Shown here piece after piece: positions 9,300-16,344 of a DNA stretch of 40,914 nt. How positions within the stretch are numbered: position 1 is the stretch's first letter; the number at the start of each line of letters is the position of its first letter. Where the stretch lies: contig JAUZNW010000010.1 of the NCBI GenBank assembly GCA_030706785.1, forward strand, positions 1-40,914, written 5' to 3'. The notes beneath the pieces are model-generated. The model ran no database searches. It was not told the origin of the DNA and saw nothing but the letters and a program-made list of their open reading frames with translations. This stretch comes from Bacteroidota bacterium. Lineage in GTDB: Bacteria; Bacteroidota; Bacteroidia; Bacteroidales; VadinHA17. Both the position numbers and the translations under genes were made by a program.

Positions 9300-11255
9300 A
9301 TGAAACGTATAATAAAAACTTTTATAGGAACGGCCGTGATAGGATTGTTCCTGGTAGCGTGCTCTGATATTCTGGAAGAACAGCCGCGAAGTATTTATGA
9401 ACCCGGGTTTTTCAAAACCGAAAAGGGTGTTATGGGAGGATTAACTGCGATGTACGCCCACCTGCGCTACATATACGGACAAGCCTACTACTATAACTCC
9501 TGCCAGACCGGTACCGATGAAGCAACATGGGCTCAGAGTGCCGATGCAAACTTCAAGGACTGTGACCTTTCCGGCGTGGGATCGCTTACTGCCTCCAGCA
9601 GCCGTTCTGATGTATTGTGGGGAACCGCATTCGCTAACATCAACACCGCCAGTGGTGTTATTGAAAATGCTGAAGCAGTAGGAACTATTTCGAATGCACT
9701 GATTGCCGAAGCCAGATTCTTCCGTGCGTTCGACTACTTCCTGCTGGTACAGACGTTCGGCGGGGTACCTCTGGATCTGGGCTCAGGGGAACTTAAGTTC
9801 AACACCAATCCCGTAAGAACTTCTGTGCGCAACACTGTGCCGGAGGTCTATACCAAAGCCATATTCCCGGACCTGCTGACAGCGATAAGCGATTTGCCGG
9901 CAACCGGACGTGTAACCGGCGGTGCAACCAAAACAGTTGCACGCCTTATTCTGGCAAAAGCTTACCTGACATATGGGTGGTGGCTCGAAAATCCAAATAG
10001 CATTCCCACTTATCCGGAGAGTGCCCGGACCGATCCTGACGGACATAATGCCGCATGGTATTTTCAGAAGGCATACGACGTGGCAACTGCCGCTATTAAT
10101 GATCCCGGACCTTTCGGCTTAATGGCAACGTTCTATGACGTTAACCTGGCGCAAAACGACCGCAACAAGGAAATACTACTTTATGCCGACCATACGCAGG
10201 CCAGCGAATATTATAACGGAGGCAGCCTTACTTATGGCAGTGGCGGAGCTCCGGATAACTTTGCCGGCTGGATGGTGCAATGGAACTATACAGAACTCAG
10301 AAGTGCTACTAAGATAGACTGGTCTGCAAATACAAGTTCTGTTCAGCGTGAAGCAGAACAGCACCTGGGTCGTCCGTGGACACGTATGGCTCCCCCTATC
10401 GGCGTATTTACAACCACCTTTGCCGACAAAACCAATGATTCCCGGTACGATGGCACCTTTACAACAGTTTACCGTGCCAACTGGCCTAAAGGTGGCGGCA
10501 CTTACACCTCTATTACGTCTGTATATAATGCAAACAATATGGAGGTTTTCCCGGGTGGGGCAATACTGACTTTCCTAGACGATGAACCTGGTACACCTAT
10601 TGTTTACCCCAGTGGGGCGGGTCATAGTAATGTTGGTGCAGGTGAATTACCCGGAAGATCCGATTTTGTGATATCGCCGAGCGGTATAAGCAGGATAGCA
10701 TATCCGGCGAACTGGAAAATTGGCACCTACCGTACCGACAATGGCACTGGATTAGGACAACCTAATGCCGGCAGTACACGTCCTTACAACATTGCCAAAT
10801 TTTCAGAGCTCTACCTTATAGCTGCCGAAGCAGCAGTGAAGGGTGCTACCACACAGGCTGGTCAGACTGCCTATGACCTGATCAATGTTATTCGTGCCCG
10901 TGCCGGAAAATGGCGCTGGGACAACAATGGAAATGTCGCCAAAGTTGCAGACCATAGCACAGATATGACCGCTGCCACACCGGCAACTATAACCATTGAC
11001 TATATTCTGGCGGAACGTTCGCGTGAATTTTTTGGTGAAGGTTATCGCTGGTTCGATTTGGTGCGTACGCAAAAATGGGCAACCATCGCTGGCACTTACC
11101 AAATTTGTGGTCCCACTAAAGGAGATCATACGGCGGTAACGGTAACGCGCAACATTCAACCATATCATTATCTGCGTCCCATTCCGCAAGGACAGCTGGA
11201 TGGCCTGGAAATGACCGCAGATGAAAAAGCTGCATATCAGAACCCCGGATACTAG
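9300..11255 (+). CDS. SusD/RagB-family nutrient-binding lipoprotein
   Basis: A surface glycan-binding lipoprotein, partner of the preceding SusC. The start at 9300 is preferred because AAAAGG lies 6 nt upstream; an in-frame ATG at 9294 directly abuts that motif and would add two residues. The lipobox LVAC places Cys21 (from 9300). Family signatures are present: FFRAFDYFLLVQTFGGVPL in the N-terminal TPR-like helices and EFFGEGYRWFDLVRTQKW near the C-terminus. About 651 residues is slightly long but normal for the family. It forms an operon with susC and is followed by a strong hairpin before the xylanase gene. Confidence 0.94.
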   Translation: MKRIIKTFIGTAVIGLFLVACSDILEEQPRSIYEPGFFKTEKGVMGGLTAMYAHLRYIYGQAYYYNSCQTGTDEATWAQSADANFKDCDLSGVGSLTASSSRSDVLWGTAFANINTASGVIENAEAVGTISNALIAEARFFRAFDYFLLVQTFGGVPLDLGSGELKFNTNPVRTSVRNTVPEVYTKAIFPDLLTAISDLPATGRVTGGATKTVARLILAKAYLTYGWWLENPNSIPTYPESARTDPDGHNAAWYFQKAYDVATAAINDPGPFGLMATFYDVNLAQNDRNKEILLYADHTQASEYYNGGSLTYGSGGAPDNFAGWMVQWNYTELRSATKIDWSANTSSVQREAEQHLGRPWTRMAPPIGVFTTTFADKTNDSRYDGTFTTVYRANWPKGGGTYTSITSVYNANNMEVFPGGAILTFLDDEPGTPIVYPSGAGHSNVGAGELPGRSDFVISPSGISRIAYPANWKIGTYRTDNGTGLGQPNAGSTRPYNIAKFSELYLIAAEAAVKGATTQAGQTAYDLINVIRARAGKWRWDNNGNVAKVADHSTDMTAATPATITIDYILAERSREFFGEGYRWFDLVRTQKWATIAGTYQICGPTKGDHTAVTVTRNIQPYHYLRPIPQGQLDGLEMTADEKAAYQNPGY

Positions 11256-11267
11256 TCTGCGGTTATA

Positions 11268-11304
11268 AAAAGTGTCCGCAGCTGACCTGCGGACACTTTT
11301 CTAT
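11268..11304 (+). terminator. Perfect 14-bp hairpin after susD
   Basis: AAAAGTGTCCGCAG (11268-11281), loop CTGAC, CTGCGGACACTTTT (11287-11300). It looks like an intrinsic, A/T-flanked, bidirectional terminator. Because the xylanase gene follows only 35 nt later without an obvious promoter, it may act as a partial terminator or mRNA stabilizer setting susCD and xylanase levels apart. Confidence 0.8.
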
Positions 11305-11334
11305 ATTCACAGAAAATATGACAGATAAAATATT

Positions 11335-12453
11335 ATGCTGAAAAAGAATTGGAAAGTAGTTCTGTTACTTCTAGTATCCTTGTCTTTCATTAGAGTTACC
11401 TCCTGTAATAAGAATGAATCCGCTACTGATGGGAATGAACTCCAGAAGAAAATCGATGAATACAACCGGAGTAATAAGGGATTAAAGGATTACTATACTT
11501 CTGACGATTACTTTTACATTGGAGTTGCTATACCTCCGTCATTCATTGATAACCAGAGAAAGGTTGCCCTGATCAGGCGTCATTTCAACAGTATTACTGC
11601 CGAGAATGACATGAAATGGTCAAATCTGCAGCCGACAGAAGGCATCTTCACCTTTGCCAATGCCGATAAAATCGTAGCCTTTGCCGAGGCCAACGGAATG
11701 AAGGTAAGGGGACACTGTCTCTGCTGGCACAATCAGGTGCCAGCATGGATTTTCAGGGATGGAACAGCTATTGCCTCAAAAGAACTTGTTCTGCAAAGGC
11801 TCCGGACTCACATAACAACTGTGATGAATCATTTCAAAGGTGAAGTATATGCCTGGGACGTTGTAAACGAAGCTATCGATGATGGAAGTTCAGTATACAG
11901 GAATTCCCAGTGGTATACCATATGCGGGGAAGACTATATTATTGAGGCTTTCAAAGCGGCAAGGGCTGCGGATCCCGATGCAAAACTGTTTTATAATGAC
12001 TATACCGCCATAGATCCGACCAAAAGAGATAAAATTTATAGCCTTCTCGTAAAACTTAAGGAACAAAATCTTGTTGACGGGATGGGACTCCAGGGACACT
12101 GGAATATCAGCTATCCTTCAACAAACCTGATTAATGATGCAATTAACAAATACAAGTCATTAGGCCTGGAAGTTCAGATCACTGAAATGGATGTTTCAGT
12201 ATATACTTCCAATTCTGATCCTCAAAGCGCTTATAATGATAATCTTGCACAACAGCAATCAACCGCTTACAGCAGATACTTCGAGGCATTCAGGTCATTC
12301 AAAGATGTTATTACAGGAGTTACTTTCTGGGGACTGGCTGATGACTACACATGGCTTGATAATTTTCCGGTAGCAGGGAGAAAAAATTATCCTCTACTTT
12401 TTGATGTAAATCTGGCTCCCAAAGCGGCATATTTCAAAGTCATTGATTTTTAA
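11335..12453 (+). CDS. GH10 endo-1,4-beta-xylanase lipoprotein
   Basis: A 372-residue enzyme cutting internal beta-1,4 bonds of xylan. The N-terminus is a lipoprotein signal (SFIRVTSC, Cys24), so it is membrane attached, probably surface exposed. The GH10 barrel follows at once: ITAENDMKWSNLQP (about 87-100), GHCLCWHNQVPAW (about 127-139), acid/base motif WDVVNEA (Glu179), and nucleophile motif QITEMDV (Glu284), with WGLADDYTWL near the end. Both catalytic residues are intact. No carbohydrate-binding module is present. It follows susD and defines the likely target of this locus as xylan. Confidence 0.95.
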   Translation: MLKKNWKVVLLLLVSLSFIRVTSCNKNESATDGNELQKKIDEYNRSNKGLKDYYTSDDYFYIGVAIPPSFIDNQRKVALIRRHFNSITAENDMKWSNLQPTEGIFTFANADKIVAFAEANGMKVRGHCLCWHNQVPAWIFRDGTAIASKELVLQRLRTHITTVMNHFKGEVYAWDVVNEAIDDGSSVYRNSQWYTICGEDYIIEAFKAARAADPDAKLFYNDYTAIDPTKRDKIYSLLVKLKEQNLVDGMGLQGHWNISYPSTNLINDAINKYKSLGLEVQITEMDVSVYTSNSDPQSAYNDNLAQQQSTAYSRYFEAFRSFKDVITGVTFWGLADDYTWLDNFPVAGRKNYPLLFDVNLAPKAAYFKVIDF

Positions 12454-12507
12454 TAATACGCTTGTAATACCCGGTCAATTAAGGTTAATTTTAAGGGTTA
12501 GTAGAAT

Positions 12508-12544
12508 GCTGAGGCTTTCCTTGATGGTCAGCCTCAGTTTTTTT
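12508..12544 (+). terminator. Intrinsic terminator of the xylanase transcript
   Basis: Stem CTGAGGCT (12509-12516) / AGCCTCAG (12530-12537) with a 13-nt loop and seven T's. It overlaps the promoter of the next gene: the putative TTG lies in the loop and the T tract runs into the -7 box. Confidence 0.8.
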
Positions 12545-12551
12545 ATATTTG
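12521..12551 (+). promoter_or_regulatory. Promoter TTG-N20-TATATTTG for the 12558 gene
   Basis: TTG at 12521-12523 and TATATTTG at 12544-12551, a perfect TAnnTTTG box. The ATG at 12558 is only 6 nt after the box, so the transcript may be leaderless or nearly so. Confidence 0.6.
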
Positions 12552-12557
12552 TGATCG

Positions 12558-13124
12558 ATGCAATTTGATACTCACATACCTGAACCACTGTTGTTTAACC
12601 CTCTTAAACATTATCTCCCATTTATCAGGGAATTCATAATTAATTATATCACCGACAGCGTAAAGCCGGAAATAAAAAAGCTTACACGGGAGCTGAAGCA
12701 TATCGGGACATGTGTAATGGATATCTATACAGGCGAACTTCAGCAGGAATCGATCTTCAGGGAGATTTTGCAATTTCTGAAAACTCATGGTTTGGAAGGG
12801 AAAGAAGCTTATATGGAATGGACAGGTTCAAATTATGATAGCTTCAGGATTATTCCATTGTCAGATTCCTCCCAATGGACCCTGAAGTTCTATGAACAGG
12901 AGGCAAGGTATGTGCATATTTTCCCGGCCAGATACAGCCCGCACACGTTCAGGATCAAGGCCAACACGCTTAAATCGGCAGTTCTTTACCTTATCCTCAT
13001 CGGGAAAGACTACATCACTGAGGATGACCTGAACAAGGCAAGAGCCATGGCCGGACTTTCTCCCATCAGGGAAGTAGCCGATGCCGAGGCTGTGACAGAA
13101 ATGATAGAGATACTGAGAGGCTAA
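12558..13124 (+). CDS. Hypothetical protein, 188 residues
   Basis: No family is recognised. The protein is soluble, with no signal peptide or membrane helix. It begins with a Pro/Leu-rich segment and a helical region (about 17-50), then a mixed alpha/beta middle with WTGSNYDSFRIIPLSDSSQWTLKFY. It ends with a helical, charged C-terminus (YITEDDLNKARAMAGLSP, then AEAVTEMIEILRG). Coding use looks normal, the start is preceded by a consensus promoter, and the stop is well before the next gene, so it is probably real. Its own promoter indicates independence from the xylanase locus. Confidence 0.65.
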   Translation: MQFDTHIPEPLLFNPLKHYLPFIREFIINYITDSVKPEIKKLTRELKHIGTCVMDIYTGELQQESIFREILQFLKTHGLEGKEAYMEWTGSNYDSFRIIPLSDSSQWTLKFYEQEARYVHIFPARYSPHTFRIKANTLKSAVLYLILIGKDYITEDDLNKARAMAGLSPIREVADAEAVTEMIEILRG

Positions 13125-13148
13125 GTAAGGGTTCGCCTGTCCCGGAGT

Positions 13149-13174
13149 GTTGCAGGTTGTATGTTGCAGGTTAT
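13149..13174. repeat. Short direct repeat GTTGCAGGTT
   Basis: Two copies of GTTGCAGGTT 12 nt apart in the gap before the HD-domain gene. The TGCAGGTT core is shared with the tandem repeat at 2773-2820. Confidence 0.5.
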
Positions 13175-13215
13175 CTTTTACCCGATCGGAATTCTCCCTA
13201 AATGAACTACCTTTG

Positions 13216-13223
13216 TACTTTTG
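13216..13223 (+). promoter_or_regulatory. -7 box TACTTTTG upstream of the HD-domain gene
   Basis: A perfect TAnnTTTG match predicting transcription near 13230. No clear TTG is seen at the -33 position. An ATG at 13236 lies just after the predicted start, but in a different frame from the HD-domain gene. Confidence 0.45.
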
Positions 13224-13299
13224 CGTTTAACCTACATGGGGTTTTACGTCAAACTTATTACGAAAAGGTACGAACGAAACTGAGAAACTGAAGAATCTT

Positions 13300-13839
13300 G
13301 TGCTTGCTCCCTATATTCTGAGGGCAACAGCTCTCATCGGTAAACAGAGGGGTGTCGGGGGCAACCAGTTTCGTCATGCCCTGGCAACAATGGCGATCCT
13401 CATGGATTACAAGCTCTTTGATGATTATGTATTGCTTAAAGCCTCTGTTATTCATGATCTGCTTGAAGATGTTCCGGAAACAAACATAGATGAGCTGCGG
13501 TGTATCGATGACCAGGCAAACCAGGTCGTTGACCTTGTGCTGGAAGTCACAAGACCTGAAGAGATGCCGAAGGAAACCTATCTTCAGAATATTCTTGAAA
13601 AAGGTTCCCGGAACGCCAAGATCCTAAAGGTGGCTGACAGGATAAGCAATCTTACAGATCTTCACCGCGACCAGTACTCCTGGAAAAAGATGAATGAATA
13701 CCTTGATCAGACCGAAAAATACGTTCTGCCAATGGCACATGAGGTCAATGTCAATATGGCCATAGAGCTCAGAGATCTCATCGATAAAAGAAGGAAGCAG
13801 ATGAACCTTCTTTCGTTCCCGCACCTGCTGGGGATATAA
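13300..13839 (+). CDS. Small HD-domain phosphohydrolase, Mesh1/SpoT-like alarmone hydrolase candidate
   Basis: A stand-alone HD hydrolase of about 179 residues from a GTG start. Metal-site residues are visible: RHALA (His26), IHDLLEDV (His52, Asp53, Glu56, Asp57), and VADRISNL (Asp113, Asn117). The spacing His-26-His/Asp-60-Asp-4-Asn equals that I recall for Mesh1 (H35, H61/D62, D122, N126), and the size is the same. This family hydrolyses (p)ppGpp, and Mesh1 also NADPH. There is no synthetase, TGS or ACT domain. The start is uncertain: the frame is open back to a TAA at 13228 but has no ATG, while an ATG at 13236 in another frame would require a frameshift. GTG at 13300 may truncate the first helix. 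Confidence 0.75.
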   Translation: MLAPYILRATALIGKQRGVGGNQFRHALATMAILMDYKLFDDYVLLKASVIHDLLEDVPETNIDELRCIDDQANQVVDLVLEVTRPEEMPKETYLQNILEKGSRNAKILKVADRISNLTDLHRDQYSWKKMNEYLDQTEKYVLPMAHEVNVNMAIELRDLIDKRRKQMNLLSFPHLLGI

Positions 13840-13870
13840 ATGTTCAATCCTGAATAATTGTTTTTCCTCT

Positions 13871-14668
13871 ATGAAAAAGCTGAATTTTCATCCTTCATTA
13901 CTTCAGGTTTCATACCTGGTAATCTATTTAATCCTCTTTGGCCTTATAGTTTATATTCCGAGTTTGATCAATAATCCCGTCCACCTGACTAAAAAGTTAA
14001 TCCTGGAGGAAGAAATCATCGAGGGAACGCTGCTTGGAGTTTTGTTCCTGTTGAATATCCTGATATTGAATTTATATAAGAAAGAGGAATCCAGACAAAA
14101 ATTGCTGATCAGGAAGATCAATGATGACAAGAAATCAGTCGAGGATAAGCTTGATGACTCTTTCAAATATATTGGCCAGGTGAATGTACAACTCCAGCAG
14201 ATAAAGTCAATTTTCAATAACTATGACAGGTTCCCTGACACCAGGAATGATTTCAAAAAAACATTGATTTACTTCAGCGAACGTGTTTTTGGAATTGTAA
14301 ATGCGAGCTGGGTCCTGTTCAGGATAATAAACTGCAATACCCGGAAAACCATCAGCGAACAGCTTGAAATAAGGCATGGATTTACTTCTGAATATCCTCG
14401 TATAAGCAATAAGATGATAGTTGAGAAACAATCCTGTGTGCCCTATACGGCAGTTATATCAAATCCCCAGAATTTAAATATCCTTGTCACCTGTATTTTG
14501 CCTGTCGATAAGATCAATAATGATGAGCGGGTATTTATTCAGGCTATTACCAATGAAATAACAATGCTTTTTGTTATTCTGAATTCCACGTATTATAAAA
14601 ATTCAGATAAATTACTTATTGATAATTCGCCTGATAAGAGCGATAAAAAACTTATTCCTGAATCTTAA
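13871..14668 (+). CDS. Membrane protein with coiled coil and GAF-like domain, function unknown
   Basis: A 265-residue protein. Two N-terminal transmembrane helices (about 12-32, YLVIYLILFGLIVYIPSL; about 49-66, EGTLLGVLFLLNILILNL) are followed by a charged coiled coil (about 68-115). The C-terminal domain of about 130 residues resembles a GAF fold (SERVFGIVNASWVLFRI, then a terminal helix RVFIQAITNEITMLFVIL). The architecture resembles the sensory half of a membrane signalling protein, but no kinase, cyclase or other output domain is present. It follows the HD gene by 31 nt and may be co-transcribed. The GAF assignment is by appearance only. Confidence 0.65.
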   Translation: MKKLNFHPSLLQVSYLVIYLILFGLIVYIPSLINNPVHLTKKLILEEEIIEGTLLGVLFLLNILILNLYKKEESRQKLLIRKINDDKKSVEDKLDDSFKYIGQVNVQLQQIKSIFNNYDRFPDTRNDFKKTLIYFSERVFGIVNASWVLFRIINCNTRKTISEQLEIRHGFTSEYPRISNKMIVEKQSCVPYTAVISNPQNLNILVTCILPVDKINNDERVFIQAITNEITMLFVILNSTYYKNSDKLLIDNSPDKSDKKLIPES

Positions 14669-14776
14669 ACGATAATAATCACAACAAATTGATTACACTT
14701 TCTCCACTTTCGCTGCTACTCAAAACATCTAATTAAGACTGTACAGGCCACTCAGGGAAGTGAACCTCATAATATA

Positions 14777-14944
14777 CTACAACTTTGCGACTTTGGATTT
14801 GATTTCCTTCTGAGCATTAGCCGGAATATCGGCAAATGTTACATGTGACGTTATCCCGATATAGTTACCTTCATCATCAAAAAAGGCTTTCATTTCCTTG
14901 CCATTTTTGACAAATGTTGCCTCATCTAAATAAGTGGGTTTTTC
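14777..14944 (-). pseudogene. Decayed 3' fragment of a PepSY-like secreted protein gene
   Basis: On the minus strand an open stretch of 55 codons after an in-frame TAA encodes TYLDEATFVKNGKEMKAFFD, then DEGNYIGITSHVTFADIPAN and AQKEIKSKVAKL, then a stop. This resembles the repeated unit of Bacteroidota PepSY-like (beta-lactamase-inhibitor-like) periplasmic proteins. There is no signal peptide or full-length start; the first ATG is internal (14893). It lies in the 390-nt gap (14669-15058) before arsR1. The rest of the gap holds only the arsR1 promoter. Confidence 0.45.
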
Positions 14945-15003
14945 TTATTTCACGTTGCAGCGATTTCTTTCTGCAGAAACATTCTCAAATATTTTGTGAA
15001 GAA

Positions 15004-15034
15004 TTGCATCAAATTAAAATAAAGAGTAATTTTG
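15004..15034 (+). promoter_or_regulatory. arsR1 promoter TTG-N20-TAATTTTG
   Basis: TTG at 15004-15006 and TAATTTTG at 15027-15034 match the Bacteroidota -33/-7 consensus exactly. The operator palindrome begins at the next base, covering the predicted transcription start. Confidence 0.7.
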
Positions 15035-15052
15035 TTTCGGGAATTTCCGAAA
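15035..15052. promoter_or_regulatory. ArsR1 operator O1: TTTCGGGAATTTCCGAAA
   Basis: An 18-bp palindrome with arms TTTCGG/CCGAAA and 6 central bases, only one mismatched pair. It lies directly after the -7 box and 6 nt before the arsR1 ATG. A second copy of the same arms at the same spacing lies at 15384. Confidence 0.75.
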
Positions 15053-15058
15053 TGGAAT

Positions 15059-15367
15059 ATGACTGAAAAAGAAAATCCGATTACAGATAATCAGGAGAAG
15101 ATCTCACGGTATGGAAAAGCACTTTCTAATCCGATTCGGGTTTTCATTCTTGAATATCTGGCAAATAATCTTAACAAAGCATGTTATAGCGGTGATATGG
15201 CTGAAATCCTGCCTATTGCCCGTTCCACCCTTTCTGAACACCTGAAAGAGTTAAAAAATGCAGGATTGATACAGGGTGAAATAAATCCACCATATATCAG
15301 GTACTGTATCAATCCTGAGAACTGGGAAGAAGCAAGACTTTTGTTGGCTAAATTCTTCAGGAAATAA
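15059..15367 (+). CDS. ArsR-family transcriptional repressor, first copy
   Basis: A winged-helix metalloid or metal sensor of about 102 residues. The ATG at 15059 is chosen because the only upstream in-frame alternative is a TTG inside the operator. The helix-turn-helix is clear: GDMAEILPIARSTLSEHLKE (about 45-64), followed by the wing LIQGEINPPYIRYCIN. Cysteines at 42 (KACYSG) and 83 (RYCIN) are candidates for arsenite contacts; the textbook ELCVCDL motif is absent, so the inducer cannot be named with certainty. TTTCGG-N6-CCGAAA palindromes precede both this gene and the next operon, indicating autoregulation and control of the arsC-hgcAB-acr3 genes. Confidence 0.88.
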   Translation: MTEKENPITDNQEKISRYGKALSNPIRVFILEYLANNLNKACYSGDMAEILPIARSTLSEHLKELKNAGLIQGEINPPYIRYCINPENWEEARLLLAKFFRK

Positions 15368-15383
15368 AAAATTTGACTATATG

Positions 15384-15401
15384 TTTCGGACATTCCCGAA
15401 A
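15384..15401. promoter_or_regulatory. ArsR1 operator O2: TTTCGGACATTCCCGAAA
   Basis: Same arms and spacing as O1, placed 78 nt before the rhodanese-like gene. A near -7 box, TATGTTTC (15380-15387), overlaps its left arm. Sequence after both operators is also similar (AAATGGAATA), suggesting the arsR1 control region was duplicated. Confidence 0.7.
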
Positions 15402-15478
15402 TGGCAAAAATGGAATAATATGGAAATTAAGATTTTAAGCACAGGCTGTGCATTCTCTTGATTAATAATTCATCAACC

Positions 15479-15889
15479 ATGACATTCTTAAAGCACGGTT
15501 TTGTTAGTTCAGGTTTTCTTAACCTCTCAGCCAGTGAGGCATATAAAGAGGCTACTGAGAATAATGCCATCATTTTGGACGTCCGGGAAGTGGGGCTAAT
15601 AGGATATAAGAGATTTGATGTTCCAGTTGTAGTCAATATCCCCAATAGCACACTTGCTCAGAATTATTTAAATCTACCTGTCGATGTCCCCATAATTGTC
15701 GCAGATTCAGTAGGATTGCGAAGTCATGAAGCCATGGTATTCCTTCAGAGTAAAGGTATTGCCAATATCGCAAACCTGGCTGGCGGTATCGTGGAATGGG
15801 AGCGTGACGGATTGCCAATTAAAAAAGATCTGACAGAACAGTTGGACGGTTCTTGCGTCTGCCAGTTAAAACCAAGACATAAAAATTAG
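15479..15889 (+). CDS. Rhodanese-like domain protein lacking the catalytic Cys, with C-x-C tail
   Basis: A 136-residue single rhodanese domain; the ATG at 15479 is used, and a TTG at 15458 would add seven residues. Fold motifs are present: IILDVRE (about 31-37), the active-site loop IIVADSVGLRSHEA, and NLAGGIVEWERDGLPI. Where active rhodaneses have Cys (as in VYCxSGxRS) this protein has Asp76, so sulfur transfer by the usual persulfide route is unlikely. The tail ends GSCVCQLKPRHKN, with Cys126 and Cys128 as a possible thiophilic metal site. It is the first gene after operator O2 and lies 26 nt before arsC. A role in metalloid or mercury binding or delivery is inference. Confidence 0.8.
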   Translation: MTFLKHGFVSSGFLNLSASEAYKEATENNAIILDVREVGLIGYKRFDVPVVVNIPNSTLAQNYLNLPVDVPIIVADSVGLRSHEAMVFLQSKGIANIANLAGGIVEWERDGLPIKKDLTEQLDGSCVCQLKPRHKN

Positions 15890-15915
15890 TTTCTGACGAA
15901 CCTGATATATAGACA

Positions 15916-16344
15916 ATGAAAGTGTTAATTCTTTGTACTGGTAACAGTTGCCGTAGCCAAATGGCTCAAGGTTTCTTACAATCATTCGATAAGAATATCA
16001 CGGTCTGCTCGGCTGGGACAAATCCCTCAGGTAAAGTCAATGAGAAAGCTATTTCTGTAATGAAAGAGGTTGGCATAGATATCAGTCACCATAAACCAAA
16101 ATCAGTCGGGATGTATCTTGGTGAAGTATGGGACTATGTAATTACTGTCTGCGATGATGCATATGAAACCTGTCCGTTCTTCTCTGGTAAAGTGAAACAT
16201 CGTATTCATCTTGGATTTAAAGATCCGGCTAAAATCCAGGGAACTGAGGAATTTATTTTAAGTGAATTCAGAAAGATAAGGGATAGCATCAAAAAGGAAT
16301 TCATGACGCTCTATCAAAATGTCCTTTCTCAAAATGAAACATAA
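15916..16344 (+). CDS. arsC: Arsenate reductase, thioredoxin-coupled, low-molecular-weight phosphatase type
   Basis: A 142-residue protein reducing arsenate to arsenite in the cytoplasm, using thioredoxin. The P-loop CTGNSCRS is at Cys7-Ser14. The two redox cysteines are at 79 and 86 in VCDDAYETCPFF; their 7-residue spacing equals the Cys82/Cys89 pair of the classical thioredoxin-type ArsC. DP in GFKDPAKIQG supplies the general-acid Asp. All catalytic residues are therefore present, and it is an arsenate reductase and not a tyrosine phosphatase. The 3' end overlaps the start of hgcA by 26 nt (or 11 nt with the downstream ATG), so the two are probably translationally coupled. Confidence 0.93.
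   Translation: MKVLILCTGNSCRSQMAQGFLQSFDKNITVCSAGTNPSGKVNEKAISVMKEVGIDISHHKPKSVGMYLGEVWDYVITVCDDAYETCPFFSGKVKHRIHLGFKDPAKIQGTEEFILSEFRKIRDSIKKEFMTLYQNVLSQNET

Noticed and set aside
15916-16344. ArsC as a low-molecular-weight tyrosine phosphatase
   Set aside because: The redox pair Cys79/Cys86 and the ars context indicate thioredoxin-type arsenate reductase.
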